Origin: DATJGF01 sp035495315
GTDB taxonomy: Bacteria > Verrucomicrobiota > Verrucomicrobiia > Limisphaerales > UBA8199
Length of the DNA: 17,309 bases
Direction: 5' to 3'
Assembly: GCA_035495315.1 (NCBI GenBank)
Contig: DATJGF010000088.1
Location: 1 to 17,309, forward strand
Shown: positions 15,382-17,309 of the stretch, in pieces
Position numbering within the stretch: position 1 is the stretch's first letter
Layout of the letters: each line of letters begins with the position of its first letter
The notes under the pieces: model-generated
Database searches by the model: none
Told to the model about the DNA's origin: nothing
What the model saw: the letters and a program-made list of their open reading frames with translations, nothing else
Translations under genes and position numbers: made by a program

Positions 15382-15864
15382 TCAGGTGATCAGCGGATAG
15401 GTGAACGAATCCGCCGGATCGAACATGCCTGGTGACCATTCGACGCCCTGGCCCGCCACAATCGTGCGAAATGCATGGCCGATGCGCACGGGGATTAGCG
15501 CTAACTCTCCCGTTTTGAGTGGAAATGACGCGCGTTCTTTGCTGACGATATCTTCAACAACCAACAGGACCTCCCCATTGATCACGTAGATCGCCTCCTC
15601 TTTGGCCTCATGATAATGATTGCCTCGCACCGCACCGGAGCGAAGTTCAATACACGCTAAGTACCGGATTCCTGTCTCGGCGTTATGAACCTGAGCTAAC
15701 TCGCCTTGCGCGAGCAACAGGCGCTTTAAATTCGGCGCGTCGCTGCCGGGCCGGCCCTGAATCACCGCCAAGGTGCGTTTGATAACCCTCCCATTAAGAA
15801 ATGAGGTTTCAGTCACGGTTCTCGGCCGAAGCAAGATTGTCTGCTGGAAAATGCGCGGAGGCAT
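15382..15864 (-). CDS. Single-domain cupin protein
   Basis: This 160-residue protein has both cupin motifs. Motif 1 is RGNHYHEAKEEAIYVINGE, giving H83, H85 and E89 or E90 as likely metal ligands. Motif 2 is GELALIPVRIGHAF, with H130 as the fourth ligand. The C-terminus (EWSPGMFDPADSFTYPLI) is reminiscent of sugar-nucleotide cupins such as FdtA/WxcM-type isomerases. It has no nucleotide-sugar neighbours here, so the substrate is unknown. The N-terminal 60 residues form an extra strand/helix segment before the barrel. No Shine-Dalgarno is visible before the ATG at 15864. It is convergent with the cytochrome gene (46 bp between stops) and divergent from the HD gene. Confidence 0.82.
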   Translation of the reverse strand: MPPRIFQQTILLRPRTVTETSFLNGRVIKRTLAVIQGRPGSDAPNLKRLLLAQGELAQVHNAETGIRYLACIELRSGAVRGNHYHEAKEEAIYVINGEVLLVVEDIVSKERASFPLKTGELALIPVRIGHAFRTIVAGQGVEWSPGMFDPADSFTYPLIT

Positions 15865-16000
15865 TTGCAGGATGGAAAAAGTGAAATTGCCTAGGTTCGC
15901 GTGTCATGGACCTGGTTGTAGCAGCGTGGTTGTCGATATTTGCTTGCTCCAATCAGGACTGCATTGCGATCACAGTCAAACTCAAAGTAGCTTGTAGGCA

Positions 16001-16609
16001 ATGGACCAATCGCAGTACCGGACAGCTCTCGTTGAGTTTATCGAATTGAACGCGAAACCCCCGGATAAATTCAGCCACCAGGCCCGCCTTTATGCCGTGG
16101 CAACGCGCCTTGCCGAAGATGCGGCCTATGATGATGACGTGGTGTATGCCGCAGCGTGGCTGCATGATTTGGGAGTGTTCGTCGGACACCGTCCCGAAGA
16201 GTCGCATAAATTAGCGCACTGGGATCACATAGCGTACGCCATCGAAAAATCGCCGGGGATTCTACGTCAATGCGGGTTCCCGATTGACAAAATTCCGGCG
16301 GTGCTTGAAGCCATTCGGACTCACTTGCCATCGGCGAATCCGACGATCTTCGAAGGCAGCTTGCTCCGCGATGCCGATATTCTGGAACAGCTCGGCGCAG
16401 TCGGCATTCTGCGAATCGTGAGCAAGGTCGGACGCGACACTCGTTTTATCCGGTTCTCGGATGCGCTACGTGTCTTGCAAATGAACCTCGAAGAATTGCC
16501 TGGATTGCTTAAGTTGGACTCGGCGCGTCGCCTGGCCCAGCCGCGTGTCGAGGCACTCAAACAGTTCCTGGCGGCCGCGCAATCAGAAGCGAACCAGGTT
16601 CCTTGGTAG
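16001..16609 (+). CDS. HD-domain phosphohydrolase
   Basis: This 202-residue protein carries the full HD signature: H26 (SHQ), H55-D56 (WLHDLG), H108 (RTHLPS) and D124 (RDADILEQLGA). The spacing is that of small bacterial HD hydrolases of the YedJ type, which act on nucleotides or phosphorylated metabolites. The second half is helical, with no added sensor, EAL or ppGpp-synthetase domain. It probably works in the cytoplasm. AGG lies just before the ATG but spacing is short. It is convergent with the receiver-domain gene. The substrate is not predictable from sequence. Confidence 0.88.
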   Translation: MDQSQYRTALVEFIELNAKPPDKFSHQARLYAVATRLAEDAAYDDDVVYAAAWLHDLGVFVGHRPEESHKLAHWDHIAYAIEKSPGILRQCGFPIDKIPAVLEAIRTHLPSANPTIFEGSLLRDADILEQLGAVGILRIVSKVGRDTRFIRFSDALRVLQMNLEELPGLLKLDSARRLAQPRVEALKQFLAAAQSEANQVPW

Positions 16610-16679
16610 CTTAGAGAAGTGAGAACGCAAAGCTTGTTAGGGCACAGACCTGGCCAGCCTCACGTCAGGCCGATCGCAG

Positions 16680-17192
16680 TCAGGCCTGAGGGTTCATTTC
16701 GAGCCAATAGTTCTTCAGGTGCGCAGCGACATTGATTACTTCACCTGGATCCGAGGGCTTGATCACGCATGAGTCGGCTCCCAGCGAATAAGCCTGGCAA
16801 ATTTCCTCGTATTTCGAGGAAGAACTCAAAACGACGATGAGCATGTGATTAAGTCCGTTTCGACGCAGCCAGCGCAGGACGTCCAGGCTGCCGGAGCGAG
16901 GCAGATCCATATCCAGCAACAGGAGCGTGGGCATTGGATATATGTAGCGGTTGGCGAACGGAGGATCGCCTCGCAAATAGGCTATCGTTTCCTTGGCATC
17001 ATTGACGAAATGTGTCGGCACGTACATCTCGGCATGGAACAGCGCCTGTTCCAACAGCAGCGCGTCACCGGCGCTCGGTTCGGCGATAAGAATGCTTAGC
17101 GGTCTGACCGAGACGGTTTCCTGGGGGAGCGGCTGAATCACCCGGACTCGCTTACAATCCTCCAACCTGCTGAGCGTTGTTGCGTTTTGCAT
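16680..17192 (-). CDS. Stand-alone response-regulator receiver protein with atypical acidic pocket
   Basis: This protein is about 170 residues from the ATG at 17192; a GTG at 17264 would add 24. Residues 1-30 are a non-REC extension, then one receiver domain begins at LSILIAEPSAGDALLLEQAL. The phospho-acceptor is D94 in TLLLLDMDLPRSGSLDVLRWLR, the switch Ser is in IVVLSSSS (S123) and the conserved Lys is K145 in VIKPSD. The layout is closest to Rcp1-type single-domain regulators (VEDNPAD... RGE... PDLILLDLNLPR). The acidic pair is E38-P39 rather than ED, so one Mg-binding acid is missing, which may weaken phosphorylation. There is no DNA-binding or output domain and no histidine kinase nearby, so signalling is presumably by protein contact. 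Confidence 0.86.
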   Translation of the reverse strand: MQNATTLSRLEDCKRVRVIQPLPQETVSVRPLSILIAEPSAGDALLLEQALFHAEMYVPTHFVNDAKETIAYLRGDPPFANRYIYPMPTLLLLDMDLPRSGSLDVLRWLRRNGLNHMLIVVLSSSSKYEEICQAYSLGADSCVIKPSDPGEVINVAAHLKNYWLEMNPQA

Positions 17193-17264
17193 AATGAATA
17201 AGATCGGATCCAAATGCCGAGTGCCCAATTCTACTTTGTATCGGCCGGCCCTCTTTGAAATCAC

Positions 17265-17294
17265 AGAACGGTAAAGCTCAAGAACGGTAAAGCT
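17265..17294. repeat. Two 14-bp direct repeats upstream of the receiver gene
   Basis: AGAACGGTAAAGCT occurs at 17265-17278 and again at 17281-17294, a 16-bp period. They lie upstream of the receiver gene, 72 bp before its ATG at 17192. Such tandem sites can bind a regulator, but only two copies are in view because the window ends here, and a small duplication is equally possible. Confidence 0.65.
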
Positions 17295-17309
17295 TCGTGA
17301 GCGTATAAG

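Noticed and set aside
1..17309. Search for CRISPR arrays, tRNA/rRNA genes, transposases, toxin-antitoxin or defence genes
   Set aside because: No regularly spaced repeats, cloverleaf-like sequence or matching protein motifs were found by eye. A tRNAscan or profile search was not available.

Overview
The window looks like chromosomal DNA of a Verrucomicrobiota bacterium (PVC superphylum), most likely a soil or freshwater lineage near Pedosphaera/Limisphaerales. The strongest clue is the pair at 10918-15335: a Tat-exported DUF1501 protein followed by a secreted protein with planctomycete-type cytochrome c, DUF1549 and DUF1553 domains. This pair is typical of Planctomycetes and Verrucomicrobia. 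Weaker clues are the DUF6263-type secreted protein, small family-specific unknowns, weak or absent Shine-Dalgarno sites, and a structured inverted repeat of the dispersed intergenic kind. The lineage is inferred, since no rRNA or marker phylogeny was available.

Layout. 22-441: a small zinc-ribbon protein (+), convergent with a PmtA-like methyltransferase (-, 461-1084). 1251-2504: a secreted DUF6263-like protein (-), divergent from a bifunctional NAD(P)H-hydrate repair enzyme (+, 2714-4147). 4192-5175: an unknown exported or membrane protein. 5296-7085: a compact + strand cluster of a LID-less adenylate kinase, a 76-aa zinc ribbon and methionyl-tRNA formyltransferase. 7189-7359: a 56-aa DUF1328 membrane protein (-). 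7551-7778: a 75-aa conserved-looking unknown (+). 7873-9165: an M20 metallopeptidase (-), divergent from a TauE/SafE-type permease (+, 9246-10022). The permease is convergent with a glycine-rich RRM protein (-, 10190-10522), and each has its own terminator-like hairpin. 10523-10917 has no recognisable gene. 10918-15335: the DUF1501 / cytochrome-DUF1549-DUF1553 pair. 15382-15864: a cupin (-). 16001-16609: an HD-domain protein (+). 16680-17192: a stand-alone receiver-domain protein (-).

Most of the window is housekeeping: metabolite repair, nucleotide kinase, initiator tRNA formylation, lipid or SAM-dependent methylation and a permease. The accessory part is the exported DUF1501/cytochrome pair. 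I found no CRISPR array, transposase, tRNA, rRNA, phage gene or recognisable defence system, and no convincing undescribed multi-gene system. The best non-routine signal is a 151-bp element at 12403-12553. It has two 45-bp arms in inverted orientation, each made of two 17-nt hairpin units, and it sits at the DUF1501/cytochrome gene junction. It appears to supply the start codon and the first residues of the downstream signal peptide.
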